In this document: positions 9,231-18,566 of the stretch, one piece after another
Position numbering within the stretch: the first letter of the stretch is position 1
Layout: every line of letters starts with the position of its first letter
Origin: Methanobrevibacter sp.
GTDB taxonomy: Archaea > Methanobacteriota > Methanobacteria > Methanobacteriales > Methanobacteriaceae
Length of the DNA: 64,000 bases
Assembly (NCBI GenBank): GCA_017434525.1
Contig: JAFRFD010000004.1
Location: forward strand, 1-64,000
Reading direction: 5' to 3'
Position numbers and translations under genes: made by a program
Notes under the pieces: model-generated
The model's input: the letters and a program-made list of their open reading frames with translations, nothing else
Told to the model about the DNA's origin: nothing
Databases searched by the model: none

Positions 9231-10283
9231 TTATTTTAACATTTCAAACTTAATTAAAGTATCTTTGGAAATGTCCCTGACCGCCATTTTTCCGATTACC
9301 TCACCAGCCTGTGACGGGGAAATTCCAGTGCCCGGCCTTTTAAATGTAATGTCAGACTCTTTAATGACATCTCCTTTTTTAATGTCTGTATTAGCAACGA
9401 TAGATTTCCTGATTTCCCTTCTTGTTAGGGATTCGCAAATCAATGGCTGCTTATTTTTACGTCCGCTGATTTTAGATAAAAATAGAACATTTCTTTTAAA
9501 GGCAATTACATCATCGGCATCCATTGCATAATCCGAATCAATTCCCTCTAAACTTTTATCAAAAGTAAAATGCTTTTCTATAACTGTTGCACCATAATTA
9601 AAGGCTGTGGTTAAAACCATCATATTCTTATCAGGCCTTGTATGATCGGAATAACCGATTTCATAATCAGGAAAATTCTGCTCCAAATCCTTAATCATCA
9701 ACAGATTTGCATCCTCATATTCTGTCGGGAATGATAAAATTGAATGCATCAAAACGATATCGCAGGTAGAGACATCCTCTATAGCTCTAACGGCGTTTTT
9801 TATCTCAGCTAAAGTGGCTCCGCCTGTTGAAAGCACAATCGGTTTATTTTTTCTTGCAACATGCTCGATAAATGGGATGTTTGTCAAATCTGAAGAAGAG
9901 ATTTTATAGATATCCATAAACTCATCCAAATAATCCGCAGATTCCTTATCATGAGGAGTTGATAAAAAGAGCATGCCTATTTCCTTACAATAGCTGGCCA
10001 ATTCCTTAAATTCCCCGGCACCGAATTTATCATAATCCCCTACGGAATCGAAGTAGAAATTTGGAGAATCAACATCTAAATCTTTATAAGCGTCAGCATC
10101 CCTTGAAATGATATTTTCAGCATCATATGACTGAAACATTACTGCATCAACACCACAGGATTGCGCTTCATCAATCAAAAACTTTGCAGATTCCATTGCA
10201 GATATCCTTTCCCGATTTGCAAATTCAAATAGGTTAATGCTGATATCCGCTATTATAAAAGGTTTTTTGTTAAAAACTATCAT
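9231..10283 (-). CDS. neuB: Nonulosonic (sialic/legionaminic-type) acid synthase, NeuB family
   Basis: A 350-residue protein with an N-terminal NeuB TIM barrel ('FLIDEAQSCGVDAVMFQSYD' near residues 36-55, 'KPIVLSTGGATLAEI' and 'IEKHFTFDKSLEGIDSD') and a C-terminal SAF/antifreeze-like domain ('GTGISPSQAGEVIGKMAVRD'). The enzyme condenses phosphoenolpyruvate with a six-carbon N-acetylated sugar to make a nine-carbon sugar acid. Its start codon overlaps by one base the stop codon of the neuA-like fusion upstream, so the two are translationally coupled and presumably act consecutively in making surface glycans. Whether the product is sialic, legionaminic or pseudaminic acid cannot be told here because the epimerase and aminotransferase genes are absent from the window. 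Confidence 0.85.
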   Translation of the reverse strand: MIVFNKKPFIIADISINLFEFANRERISAMESAKFLIDEAQSCGVDAVMFQSYDAENIISRDADAYKDLDVDSPNFYFDSVGDYDKFGAGEFKELASYCKEIGMLFLSTPHDKESADYLDEFMDIYKISSSDLTNIPFIEHVARKNKPIVLSTGGATLAEIKNAVRAIEDVSTCDIVLMHSILSFPTEYEDANLLMIKDLEQNFPDYEIGYSDHTRPDKNMMVLTTAFNYGATVIEKHFTFDKSLEGIDSDYAMDADDVIAFKRNVLFLSKISGRKNKQPLICESLTRREIRKSIVANTDIKKGDVIKESDITFKRPGTGISPSQAGEVIGKMAVRDISKDTLIKFEMLK

Positions 10284-11965
10284 TATTCATCCTTTCTTAA
10301 TCTTTTATTGAATTCAAATTTCCTGTATTCCTTTTCGACGACAGAAGTGATATTTTCAAACCCATATCTTAAATCAATGGCCAGCATCTTTTCATGCAAT
10401 TCTCTTCTTAGCTCATAGTCATTTACAATTTTTATAAATTCTTGAGTTAATTCTTCTTTTTCCACAAATTCGCCTAATCCCAAATTAATAAAGCCGTTAT
10501 TAAGGGTTACGAAAGCATGAGACTCCTCCCGGTCATCCTGACATAAACATATTGTTGGAATGCCAAGGGAACATATTTCATATATTGATTTATTTGCAGA
10601 GGTGAAAATAATGTCCGCTTTAAACATGAATTCACTTATATTTGAAACGCCCTTATAAATTTGAATCAAAGGATTTGATTCATACTTTGAAATGAGCTCC
10701 TCTAGCTTGTCATAAGCCAAACCGACAATCACATCAATTCTTCCTTCATAATTGGTGGAAATGATAGATTCGATTACCTTTTCTGTAAGATTATGGGGAT
10801 CGACTTCACCAAAACTAATCAGGACCCTATTGACATCATTTGTGATGATTTTAGCGGGCTGATAATGAAATTCATCCTTTAACATAAAATAATTATGGCC
10901 GGTGAAAACGTTTAGCTCACCCAACTCATGCTCATACAAATCATCGAATACGACATCGGCAAGTTTACCGCCAATGCCCAAATCCTCAAAATTAACAACG
11001 AAATATCCTTCTTCTTTTAAAGCAGAAATATATTCTTCAGAAGTGTCCAATATATCATTAACAACAATGTGAGGTTGGTATTCGCTTAAAATTTTAAACA
11101 AATCTCGTGAATTGTCATAAGTCCTGAATGCATAATTAACTTTGCTTAAAATATCTATGCCCAATTGACGATGCTCATTGACTAAAAATAAAACTTCATG
11201 AAAAACCAATTTAGAGGCCATGGCCAAGCATCTGTCAATATGACTAGTTCCTATCTCATCATAGGCATTGACGACTATTGCTATTCTTTTTTTGCGCAAG
11301 TAATTTTCAGCCATCCACCAATCCTGATAAGTTTCAATGTTTACGCTTTCCTCACGGGACACTTCAATAATGCCTATATTAGTGCCCAAACGTGAATTTT
11401 CTTGGACAAAAGACCGTCTTGTTGCCAAAATAGCACCGGTTTCCCTGTATGATTTTGGCAAATCATCACGATTAACCCGTTCGATATAATTCGGGAAATA
11501 TCTCTTATTATCCTCATCATATCCCCAACTCAAATGCCTATCGTCAACAACGGAAATTACGCTATCCACACCAAAATCATCAAATTTTTCAATAGCTGCA
11601 TCCAATGTCTGTGTCTTAATCAGTGGAGATGTGGGTTGAAGCGTGATTACAATATCATACTCATCAAACGCCAATTTTTCTTTTTGAATCATTGCATCAT
11701 GAACAACAGGGTCTAAAAGCGCATCATCATGAGACAGTTCTTCAGAACGCCTTACAACACTGGCGCCGAATTTCTCAGCGATTAACGCAATCTGAGAATC
11801 ATCAGTAGTTACAACAACATCATCGACATATTGGGATGCCTTGGCAACCCCGATAGCGTATGAAATTAAGGGCTTATTATCAAGCAGCCTCAAATTCTTG
11901 CGGGGAATCCCCTTTGAACCCCCTCTTGCCGGGATAACTACTAAAATCATATTATTATTAAACAT
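10283..11965 (-). CDS. neuA: CMP-nonulosonate cytidylyltransferase fused to a PseG-like GT-B domain
   Basis: A 560-residue two-domain protein. Residues about 5-225 are a CMP-sialic-acid-synthetase-type cytidylyltransferase ('IPARGGSKGIPRKNLRLLDN' at 10-29, 'VVTTDDSQIALIAEKFGA'). Residues about 230-550 form a second domain, opening 'RIAIVVNAYDEIGTSHIDRC', with 'EICSLGIPTICLCQDDREES' near residue 470; this is the layout of PseG, the UDP-sugar hydrolase of pseudaminic acid synthesis, or of a related GT-B transferase. The domain order puts sugar activation and an earlier hydrolysis or a later transfer on one chain. It is the first gene of the minus-strand pair with neuB (one-base overlap). Confidence 0.8.
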   Translation of the reverse strand: MFNNNMILVVIPARGGSKGIPRKNLRLLDNKPLISYAIGVAKASQYVDDVVVTTDDSQIALIAEKFGASVVRRSEELSHDDALLDPVVHDAMIQKEKLAFDEYDIVITLQPTSPLIKTQTLDAAIEKFDDFGVDSVISVVDDRHLSWGYDEDNKRYFPNYIERVNRDDLPKSYRETGAILATRRSFVQENSRLGTNIGIIEVSREESVNIETYQDWWMAENYLRKKRIAIVVNAYDEIGTSHIDRCLAMASKLVFHEVLFLVNEHRQLGIDILSKVNYAFRTYDNSRDLFKILSEYQPHIVVNDILDTSEEYISALKEEGYFVVNFEDLGIGGKLADVVFDDLYEHELGELNVFTGHNYFMLKDEFHYQPAKIITNDVNRVLISFGEVDPHNLTEKVIESIISTNYEGRIDVIVGLAYDKLEELISKYESNPLIQIYKGVSNISEFMFKADIIFTSANKSIYEICSLGIPTICLCQDDREESHAFVTLNNGFINLGLGEFVEKEELTQEFIKIVNDYELRRELHEKMLAIDLRYGFENITSVVEKEYRKFEFNKRLRKDE

Positions 11966-12049
11966 GTCAATCCCTTAAAAATATAATAAAATATAATTAA
12001 TCCAATAGTAAATATATTTATGATATAATATTAAATCTTCGGTGTTAAT

Positions 12050-13102
12050 ATGAATATGAAAGTTATGTCTGAAAAGCTAATAGGAAAAATAAATGAATTA
12101 TCCGCCCCCGTTAAAATAATGCACGTGTGCGGTTCTCATGAACATACAATAATGGAAAATGGAATAAGAAGTTTGCTACCTGACGAAGTAGAAATCATTG
12201 CAGGTCCAGGCTGTCCGGTTTGTGTGGTGCCGTCACGTGAAATTGATGAAGCATTGGAGCTTATAGATAGGGGAGTTACAATCACCACCTTCGGAGACAT
12301 GTTAAGAGTACCGGGTTCTGAAAGATCCCTTGCAGATGCAAAAGCCGAAGGAGGAGATGTAAGAGTAGTTTACGGAATAAACAGAGCTATTGAAATAGCT
12401 CAAAAAGAGGACAATGATGTTGCATTCATATCAGCGGGATTTGAAACCACCGCCCCGACAACTGCAGCAGAACTATTAAACACCCCTCCTGAAAACTTCT
12501 CAGTACTCTCATGCCACAGACTGATTCCTCCAGCAATTGATTTTCTGATTAATTCTGGAGAAACAAGTTTGAATGCGTTAATCCAACCTGGACACGTTTG
12601 TACAATCATCGGAACAAAACCCTTCGAATACTTCTCAACTGACTTTGGAATACCCCAAGCCGTAGCAGGATTTAACCCATTAGACATTTTAATGTCAGTT
12701 TACATGATTTTAAGACAGATTCACAATGAAACACCGAAAATTGAAAATGAATACAAAAGAGCAGTAAAAGAAGAAGGAAACGTTATAGCTCAGGAAATGA
12801 TAGAGCAAGTGTTTGACGTCACATCCAGGGAATGGAGAGGATTTCCTAAAATCCCGAATTCAATCTTGGAAATCAAAGATGAGTTCAGTGAATTCAACGC
12901 TCGTGAAAAATATGATATTGAAGTAAAGGATGTTAATGAAGCGCCTAAGGGCTGCATATGCGGACCTATTTTAAGAGGTCTTGCAAGGCCTGAAGACTGC
13001 AAATTATTCAGAAAGGCATGTAACCCGCTACACCCAATCGGAGCATGTATGGTAAGTAAAGAGGGAACATGCAACATCGCCCACAGATATTCAAGAGGAT
13101 AA
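12050..13102 (+). CDS. hypD: Hydrogenase maturation factor HypD
   Basis: A 350-residue protein with the hallmark HypD motifs: 'HVCGSHEHTIM' near residue 25, 'GPGCPVCVVP' near residue 55 with the iron-binding cysteine, 'ISAGFETTAP' near 125, and a C-terminal [4Fe-4S] cysteine set in 'GCICGPILRG' and 'CKLFRKACNPLHPIGACMVS'. It works with HypC to assemble the Fe(CN)2CO centre of [NiFe] hydrogenases, essential in a hydrogen-dependent methanogen. It starts a plus-strand run with the phosphatase and TldD/PmbA genes, with 1 nt and about 7 nt between stop and next start. The ATG at 12050 follows a GGTG motif; an in-frame ATG two codons later is also possible. Confidence 0.96.
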   Translation: MNMKVMSEKLIGKINELSAPVKIMHVCGSHEHTIMENGIRSLLPDEVEIIAGPGCPVCVVPSREIDEALELIDRGVTITTFGDMLRVPGSERSLADAKAEGGDVRVVYGINRAIEIAQKEDNDVAFISAGFETTAPTTAAELLNTPPENFSVLSCHRLIPPAIDFLINSGETSLNALIQPGHVCTIIGTKPFEYFSTDFGIPQAVAGFNPLDILMSVYMILRQIHNETPKIENEYKRAVKEEGNVIAQEMIEQVFDVTSREWRGFPKIPNSILEIKDEFSEFNAREKYDIEVKDVNEAPKGCICGPILRGLARPEDCKLFRKACNPLHPIGACMVSKEGTCNIAHRYSRG

Positions 13103-13103
13103 C

Positions 13104-13808
13104 ATGACAATAGAAGCAATAGCAGTAGATATCGATGGAACAATTACAGACGATACAAGAAAAATCTGCATCTCAGCAATTGAAGCATTGAGAAAGGCGG
13201 AAAAAGCAGGAATTCCAACAATAATCGTGACAGGAAATGTGGTGAACTATGCATATGCTGCTGAAGTACTGATTGGATGCAGTGGAGGCATTGTTTGTGA
13301 AAATGGAGGAGTCGTTTTCAAAGAGGGCGAAAACAATAATGCCGTTGAAACATTGGTCGAAAGGGACTTTGTCACTTCTGCTGAAAGTCATCTGAAAGAA
13401 AAATTAGGCGAAAAATTTGACATTCATGCATCCCACGACAACATGTACAGATTAACCGAAACCGTATTCTATAAAACCCTTGCAAGAGAAGACCTTGAAG
13501 AAGCGTTGAAAGATTTCGAATACCTCGATGAGCTTGAAATCTATGACAGCGGTTTTGCACTCCATGTGACAGACAAAAGAGTGAACAAAGGAACTTCACT
13601 AAAATATTTGTGTGAAAGAAATGGAATAAACATGAAAAACGTAATGGCTATCGGAGACAGTCAAAACGATGAGGATTTCCTCAAACAAGTGGGATATAGA
13701 ATTGCCGTCGGCAATGCCGAAGACAAATTGAAAGAAATCAGCACATACACCTGTGAGAAAAAATATGGGGACGGAGTAGCCGAAGCTATTGAAAAATTTG
13801 CATTGTAG
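13104..13808 (+). CDS. Archaeal phosphoglycolate phosphatase (HAD superfamily)
   Basis: A 234-residue HAD phosphatase of the Cof/archaeal PGP type. Motif I is 'DIDGTITDD' (residues 9-17), motif II 'IIVTGN' near 39, and motif IV 'GDSQNDEDFL' near residue 180; the cap lies between. It hydrolyses phosphoglycolate and related sugar phosphates. It begins 1 nt after hypD and is followed by the TldD/PmbA gene, whose start lies 7 nt past this stop codon, so the three are probably co-transcribed. Confidence 0.87.
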   Translation: MTIEAIAVDIDGTITDDTRKICISAIEALRKAEKAGIPTIIVTGNVVNYAYAAEVLIGCSGGIVCENGGVVFKEGENNNAVETLVERDFVTSAESHLKEKLGEKFDIHASHDNMYRLTETVFYKTLAREDLEEALKDFEYLDELEIYDSGFALHVTDKRVNKGTSLKYLCERNGINMKNVMAIGDSQNDEDFLKQVGYRIAVGNAEDKLKEISTYTCEKKYGDGVAEAIEKFAL

Positions 13809-13815
13809 GGATAAT

Positions 13816-15126
13816 ATGATATATGAACTGGCTGAAAAAGCAAAAAAAGCTGTAGAAAATAACTGTGATGCTTACGAAATTTATATTGACAAGACAAAAC
13901 TCATAGAACTTGATTCAAAGCAAGATGAATTGAATTTTGCAAAAGAAGAAATTGAACAAGGAATCGGAATTAGAGTAATCAAGGACAATAAACTTGGTTT
14001 TGCATTCACTTCAAATTTGGAGAGAATAATTGAAACCGCAAATCAGGCCGTTGAAAATACCAAATTAAACAAACATGATGAAAATAATGCATTTTCTGAA
14101 ATTGAAAAGGTAGAAGACGTTAAAAAAGTTCATGACAATAAGTTTAATGATTTGGACCTTGATGAATCCGTCGAATTTTTAAAAACTGTCATATCAACTG
14201 CCACTGACAGCGGATGTGAAGTAACCGGATCCGGATTCAGTGCAAGTGAAGGCCAATCATTAATCATTAACTCAAATGGAGTTTCAATAGAAAATAAGGA
14301 GACCGGATTTGGAATAGGCCTATCAGTAACCATCCAAAAGGACGGGCAAATTGCAACCGCATATAACTCACAATCTTCAAGGTTTTTTGATTTGGAAGGA
14401 GTTAAATTAGCAAATGAGGTATGCGACTTGGCTAAAAGTTCTCTTGACACAAAACCTATTGAAACCAATGATTATGATGTGGTTCTTGACTATTATGCTG
14501 CAACAGGACTCCTGAATACATTTTTAGGAGCATTCGATGGTGAAAATGTAAGACGGGGAAGATCAATCCTGAAGGATAAAATCGGCACAGAAATTGCAAA
14601 TCCAACACTTTGCATAATCGACAATCCCCTTTTAGAAAAGGGAATGTATACCGCAAAATGTGACGGGGAAGGAAGCGTTTCTAAAAAAACCGATTTGATT
14701 AAAGACGGTGTTTTAAACTCATTCATTTATGACATTTACACCGCAAACAAAGAAAACGTTAAAACAACATCAAACGGGTTTAGAGGATCATTCATGACCA
14801 CACCAACAATTAGTCCAAGCAACCTGGAGTTCAAGTTTAGTGAAATGAAAGATTTATCCGAAATTGACAAGGGAGTGCTCACAACAAGCGTTCTTGGAGC
14901 CCATACCGCAAATCCTATTTCTGGAGATTTTTCAGTTGAAGCAAGCAACGCCTTTAAAATTGAAAACGGAGAGTTAACCGAACCTATCAATAAGGCCATG
15001 ATTTCTGGAAACATATTTGAAATCATGAAAAAAGTAGAAGGCTTAAACTCAGAAATTAAACAATACGGCCCGTACATCATTCCTAAATTATTGGTGCACG
15101 ACTTAAGAGTGGTCGGTCAAAATTAA
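13816..15126 (+). CDS. TldD/PmbA family metallopeptidase-like protein (PmbA type)
   Basis: A 436-residue protein of the TldD/PmbA (modulator of DNA gyrase) family: 'YEIYIDKTKLIELDSKQDEL' in the N-terminal domain, 'DYDVVLDYYAATGLLNTFLG' in the middle, and the C-terminal barrel with 'CDGEGSVSKKTDLIKDGVLN' and 'GFRGSF'. It lacks the HExxxH zinc motif of TldD, so it is the PmbA-type partner; a TldD gene would be expected elsewhere. I chose the ATG at 13816 because the earlier in-frame TTG at 13789 lies inside the phosphatase gene and a GGGATAAT precedes 13816. The pair proteolyses modified peptides and short-lived proteins in bacteria; the archaeal substrate is unknown. Confidence 0.85.
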   Translation: MIYELAEKAKKAVENNCDAYEIYIDKTKLIELDSKQDELNFAKEEIEQGIGIRVIKDNKLGFAFTSNLERIIETANQAVENTKLNKHDENNAFSEIEKVEDVKKVHDNKFNDLDLDESVEFLKTVISTATDSGCEVTGSGFSASEGQSLIINSNGVSIENKETGFGIGLSVTIQKDGQIATAYNSQSSRFFDLEGVKLANEVCDLAKSSLDTKPIETNDYDVVLDYYAATGLLNTFLGAFDGENVRRGRSILKDKIGTEIANPTLCIIDNPLLEKGMYTAKCDGEGSVSKKTDLIKDGVLNSFIYDIYTANKENVKTTSNGFRGSFMTTPTISPSNLEFKFSEMKDLSEIDKGVLTTSVLGAHTANPISGDFSVEASNAFKIENGELTEPINKAMISGNIFEIMKKVEGLNSEIKQYGPYIIPKLLVHDLRVVGQN

Positions 15127-15142
15127 AAAAAAAGAAGAAAAA

Positions 15143-15391
15143 TTAAATCTTTTTTAATTTTTCTCTATATCTATCAATTGTATCCTGTTTATAATCAATA
15201 GATAAATATTGGGATGCTAATTCCTTATTTTCATCAAAATCTTTTATTTTTTGTTTTGCAATCCTATCAATGTCACTATCTAATTTTTTTATTTGATTTT
15301 CAAAAGCATATTCGGTATTTCTCATATTAATATTAGATTTGCGAGCAACCTTTTCCAATTCCTTATCAAAATCAATTTCTTTTTTAGACAT
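15143..15391 (-). CDS. Small charged hypothetical protein
   Basis: An 82-residue protein rich in Lys, Asp and Glu with a heptad-like, probably coiled-coil character throughout. No cysteine, membrane segment or known motif is visible. It sits 8 nt downstream of the GyrI-like gene on the same strand, convergent to the PmbA gene, so it is likely translated from the same transcript as that gene. Function unknown. Confidence 0.55.
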   Translation of the reverse strand: MSKKEIDFDKELEKVARKSNINMRNTEYAFENQIKKLDSDIDRIAKQKIKDFDENKELASQYLSIDYKQDTIDRYREKLKKI

Positions 15392-15399
15392 ATTATTCC

Positions 15400-15861
15400 C
15401 TACATTTCAATGATTGGCAACTGAATTTCAGTTATAAAATCCTTTTCATTATCACAGTTGTGAATTCCTTTAACCAAAACTTCCTTAGGAGACCCTATAA
15501 TATCATAATTATTAGCCTGAGCAATTTCAACAAGCCCTGCGTAAGTATCCAATATGTTATCGGTTGGACCGAAGTGTTTGCCCGCCAGGACCTTGTTTTC
15601 TATCATGTCCACAACACGAATTCTGCCTTGTTCTTCAGCATCCTGTTTGATTGCAATGCTTACATCATATACAACATCACCATCATTGACTTCATGTCTT
15701 GGTGAGTAATAAACAATGAACGGTTCTCCATCAGTTTCTATTTCTTCTGCATCAACCCAACCCATTAAAATGGAAAGGAATATTTCTAAATCTTCAATAG
15801 GGGTTTTACAGTTAATAACTCCCAATTTTTGTTCTGGAATTACCTTGACTTCATAATCCAT
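15400..15861 (-). CDS. GyrI-like / SOUL-fold small-molecule-binding domain protein
   Basis: A 153-residue stand-alone domain. The pattern 'MDYEVKVIPEQKLGVINCKT', central 'VVDMIENKVLAGKHFGPTDN', 'YAGLVEIAQANNYDI', and the C-terminal 'EKDFITEIQLPI' follows the GyrI-like / AraC effector-binding fold, where 'G.y......y..l..w....g' and a terminal 'E.q.Pi' are typical. Members bind hydrophobic ligands or act as regulators and hydrolases. It lies just downstream of moeA on the same strand and upstream of a small coiled-coil gene. The call rests on fold-level similarity, so the ligand is unknown. Confidence 0.6.
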   Translation of the reverse strand: MDYEVKVIPEQKLGVINCKTPIEDLEIFLSILMGWVDAEEIETDGEPFIVYYSPRHEVNDGDVVYDVSIAIKQDAEEQGRIRVVDMIENKVLAGKHFGPTDNILDTYAGLVEIAQANNYDIIGSPKEVLVKGIHNCDNEKDFITEIQLPIIEM

Positions 15862-15887
15862 AATTACACCACATTTAAATTATTATT

Positions 15888-17111
15888 TTAATTGAATAAA
15901 TAAACTTCTACCTCTTCACCCTCATCAACCAATTCCACCAATTTTGGAATTTTCACATAACCGTCAGCTGTTGAAAGTGAGAAAATTGCTCCTGAATCCT
16001 TGAATATCGGCTGAATATTTTCACCATCGACCTTAACAAGTTGATATTGCATTCTTCCAACCTGAGAGTGGATTCTTTTAGATATTTTGCCTTTGACTGT
16101 CTTAAGTTCAAAATCCCTATCGATACCTGCCAATTTTGTTAATGGTTCAGCTACAAAAGCATTGAAAATCATCAGGGCAGATACAGGATTTCCCGGAAGC
16201 CCAATTACAATTTTGCCATCAATGACTCCGACAATTGTTGGCTTGCCAGGCTGGACTGAAATTCCATGAATGTAGACTTCACCCAACTCATCCAGAACAT
16301 GTTTCAACACATCTCCAAGACCTGCAGAGGTTCCGCCAGAGCATAAGAGGACATCGACATCATTTAAAGATTCTGTGATTTTTTGCTTAACTTCATCATA
16401 ATTGTCTCTCATAACTCCTAAGAATTTAGCATCTGCACCACAGGAAACCGCATCGTTTTTAATCATACCACCGTTTACATCATAGATTTTTCCAAATGGC
16501 AACTCCTCACCCTGAAGTGTGATTTCATTTCCAGAGGAGAGTATACCAACTGTCGGTTTTTTATAAACTTCAATAGTTTCAAAACCCTGTGAGAGCAAAA
16601 CGCCGATTTTTCCTGGATTTAAAAAGTCACCTTTCTTCAAGATTAGATTTCCTTCTTCAATATCTGATCCCTTTTTAGCAACATCCTGTGAAGGGGTGGC
16701 GGTTGTAAGAAGATTTACCTTACCATCCAATTTTTCAGCATATTCAACCATAACAACAGCTTCACTGCCCTCAGGCATGGCCGCACCTGTACTGATTTCA
16801 ATACATTTTCCCTTTTCAACTTTCTTGTCTGTGATGGACCCTGCCTCCAGAAAGTCAATGACCTCCAAAGTATTTGGAGATTCCTCTGAAGCCCCGAAAC
16901 TGTCTTCTGCAACAATCGCAAACCCGTCCTTTAACGCTTTGTCGAATGGAGGAAAGTCCATTCGGGAGTAGACGTCCTCAAATAAAATTCTTCCATAAGA
17001 TTCAGTCACGTCAATCTCTTCGCTTTGTGCGGCTAAATTTTTATCGAATAAATCCTGAATAATATCAATTGCTTCATCGCATTCCTTAATTTTTAAAAAT
17101 TCTGTTCCCAT
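15888..17111 (-). CDS. moeA: Molybdopterin molybdenumtransferase MoeA
   Basis: A 407-residue protein with the MoeA architecture: N-terminal domain ('RILFEDVYSRMDFPPFDKAL', about residues 28-47), the domain with 'AMPEGSEAVVMVEY', the MogA-like domain with 'VGILSSGNEI', 'LCSGGTSAGLGDVLK' and 'GKIVIGLPGNPVSALMIFNA', and a C-terminal beta domain. It inserts molybdate or tungstate into adenylylated molybdopterin; methanogens need this for formylmethanofuran dehydrogenase. It is the last chromosomal gene before the provirus. Its start codon is about 75 bp from the left attachment core, and the gene is intact, so integration did not damage it. Confidence 0.94.
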   Translation of the reverse strand: MGTEFLKIKECDEAIDIIQDLFDKNLAAQSEEIDVTESYGRILFEDVYSRMDFPPFDKALKDGFAIVAEDSFGASEESPNTLEVIDFLEAGSITDKKVEKGKCIEISTGAAMPEGSEAVVMVEYAEKLDGKVNLLTTATPSQDVAKKGSDIEEGNLILKKGDFLNPGKIGVLLSQGFETIEVYKKPTVGILSSGNEITLQGEELPFGKIYDVNGGMIKNDAVSCGADAKFLGVMRDNYDEVKQKITESLNDVDVLLCSGGTSAGLGDVLKHVLDELGEVYIHGISVQPGKPTIVGVIDGKIVIGLPGNPVSALMIFNAFVAEPLTKLAGIDRDFELKTVKGKISKRIHSQVGRMQYQLVKVDGENIQPIFKDSGAIFSLSTADGYVKIPKLVELVDEGEEVEVYLFN

Positions 17112-17184
17112 AATAACGCCTTTATAAAAAATCCAATAAATTAATATATAATATATTCATAAACAATTATAAATTTATCATTCA

Positions 17185-17204
17185 ATTACTTTTCATATGC
17201 TCTC
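17185..17204 (+). other. Left attachment core (attL)
   Basis: The 20-bp sequence here differs at one position (T for A in the middle) from the copy at 58306-58325, ATTACTTTTCAAATGCTCTC. It lies between moeA and the integrase start codon, 34 bp upstream of the latter. The single mismatch means strand exchange could be confined to the flanking identical part or that one copy has since mutated. Confidence 0.7.
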
Positions 17205-17238
17205 ACACAATTAAAAAGAGATATAAAGGTGAAAATAT

Positions 17239-18384
17239 ATGTATATGAATGATGAAGAAATCCTATACCAATTCCAAAAAACAAGAAGAATAAAAAACCA
17301 AACAATGAAAGGATATAAAGATGCCGTTAGAATCTACAAAGAAATAAACAACATGACTCTTGAAGAATTATTCAAAGAAGCAATCGACGAAGAAATGGAT
17401 AGGATAAGATGGGCAGACCGAACACTAAAAAAACGACTAGAAGAATTCCGAATATACCTATATGACAATTATGCAAAGAAAACTGCCAACATACACTTCG
17501 GCCGAATAAAAACAATATACTTACACTTTGATATTGAAATACATAAATTACCCTCAATAAAAAGTGAAGATAAAGAACCACCAATCACATATCAAGATTT
17601 ACCCACACAAATTATACTCAAAAAAGCTTTAAGCATTAGTGTCCCAATGATTAGAGCATTAATTGAGCTGATGGTAGCTACCGGATGTGCAAAAAAAGAA
17701 GTGCGCCATATTACTTTCAAAGAGGTCCTTGAGGGAACATATGAATACCATCACAAAAACAATCTAATCGATGCAGTAAACCTCATGAAAGGCCGTGATG
17801 ATATTGTAATCACATTCCATCTTAAAAGATTCAAGACTGGAAAGTGGTTTTACACTTTCGCACATCCAGAAGCATCATCTACACTCATAGATTATATTAT
17901 CCTGCTTCTTAATAAATATCCAAATATTCAACCTGAAGACAAGATATTTGATATTAACAAAGATTATTTCAATAATTATTTTAAAGAGATTAACAATGCT
18001 TTAGGATTGGGGAAAGTCAGAAGTTATAACAGATTCACATCACATATGTTAAGACGTTATCATGCCAGTACTTTAGAAGATGCGGGTATGGATTCTGAAA
18101 CGATTAATAGGTTGCAGGGCAAAAGTAGATCTCCGACTGATGAGGCATACTTTAAGAATAATCCTAAGAAATTAAAGGAAAAATATATGCAGCATATGCA
18201 CGCATTGTATATTAATTTTGATGTTGCTGAAGTTAAATCTGAAGAGGTTATAAGATTAGAAAATGAAAATGAACTATTGAGAAAACAAAATGAGGAAACA
18301 AATGCGAGAATTGATAATCTTGAAAAAATTGTCCTGGGCAATATTAGTGATGAGAAATTGTCAAAGTTACACAATTTACTATAA
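17239..18384 (+). CDS. int: Tyrosine recombinase (provirus integrase)
   Basis: A 381-residue integrase with an N-terminal SAM-like core-binding domain (about residues 1-105) and a catalytic domain. The box II motif is 'SHMLRRYHAST' (H-x-x-R) near residue 273, and the nucleophile is most likely the Tyr in 'SPTDEAYFKNN' near residue 303. The first catalytic Arg, normally in 'TGLRxxE', is not at its usual place: the segment reads 'ATGCAKKEVRHIT', so either the Arg a few residues on takes over or the motif has diverged. A leucine-zipper-like coiled coil ends the protein ('RLENENELLRKQNEE'). It excises and integrates the virus, is the best candidate for acting at the attachment cores, and might also drive the adhesin inversion near 48.8-49.9 kb. 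GGTGAAAATAT precedes the start. Confidence 0.9.
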   Translation: MYMNDEEILYQFQKTRRIKNQTMKGYKDAVRIYKEINNMTLEELFKEAIDEEMDRIRWADRTLKKRLEEFRIYLYDNYAKKTANIHFGRIKTIYLHFDIEIHKLPSIKSEDKEPPITYQDLPTQIILKKALSISVPMIRALIELMVATGCAKKEVRHITFKEVLEGTYEYHHKNNLIDAVNLMKGRDDIVITFHLKRFKTGKWFYTFAHPEASSTLIDYIILLLNKYPNIQPEDKIFDINKDYFNNYFKEINNALGLGKVRSYNRFTSHMLRRYHASTLEDAGMDSETINRLQGKSRSPTDEAYFKNNPKKLKEKYMQHMHALYINFDVAEVKSEEVIRLENENELLRKQNEETNARIDNLEKIVLGNISDEKLSKLHNLL

Positions 18385-18406
18385 TTATTGCTTTTTGTTG
18401 AACACC

Positions 18407-18437
18407 GAAAAATGAAACCTACTGTGTTTCATTTTTC
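18407..18437. terminator. 12-bp perfect stem-loop after the integrase gene
   Basis: GAAAAATGAAAC and GTTTCATTTTTC are perfect inverted copies with a 7-nt loop, beginning 23 nt after the integrase stop codon. Position suggests a transcript end or RNA-stabilising hairpin for the integrase. An operator for the GHKL gene 130 nt downstream is the alternative. Confidence 0.5.
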
Positions 18438-18566
18438 ACCTATGAACAAACAAACAAAGAATATTCTATAATATTGAACAAATAGTCTTTAAACACAATA
18501 TTAATTGAATAGAAACATTTATATGTATTTTCAACTATAAATAAAATTAGGCCTTGGAGACAAAAA

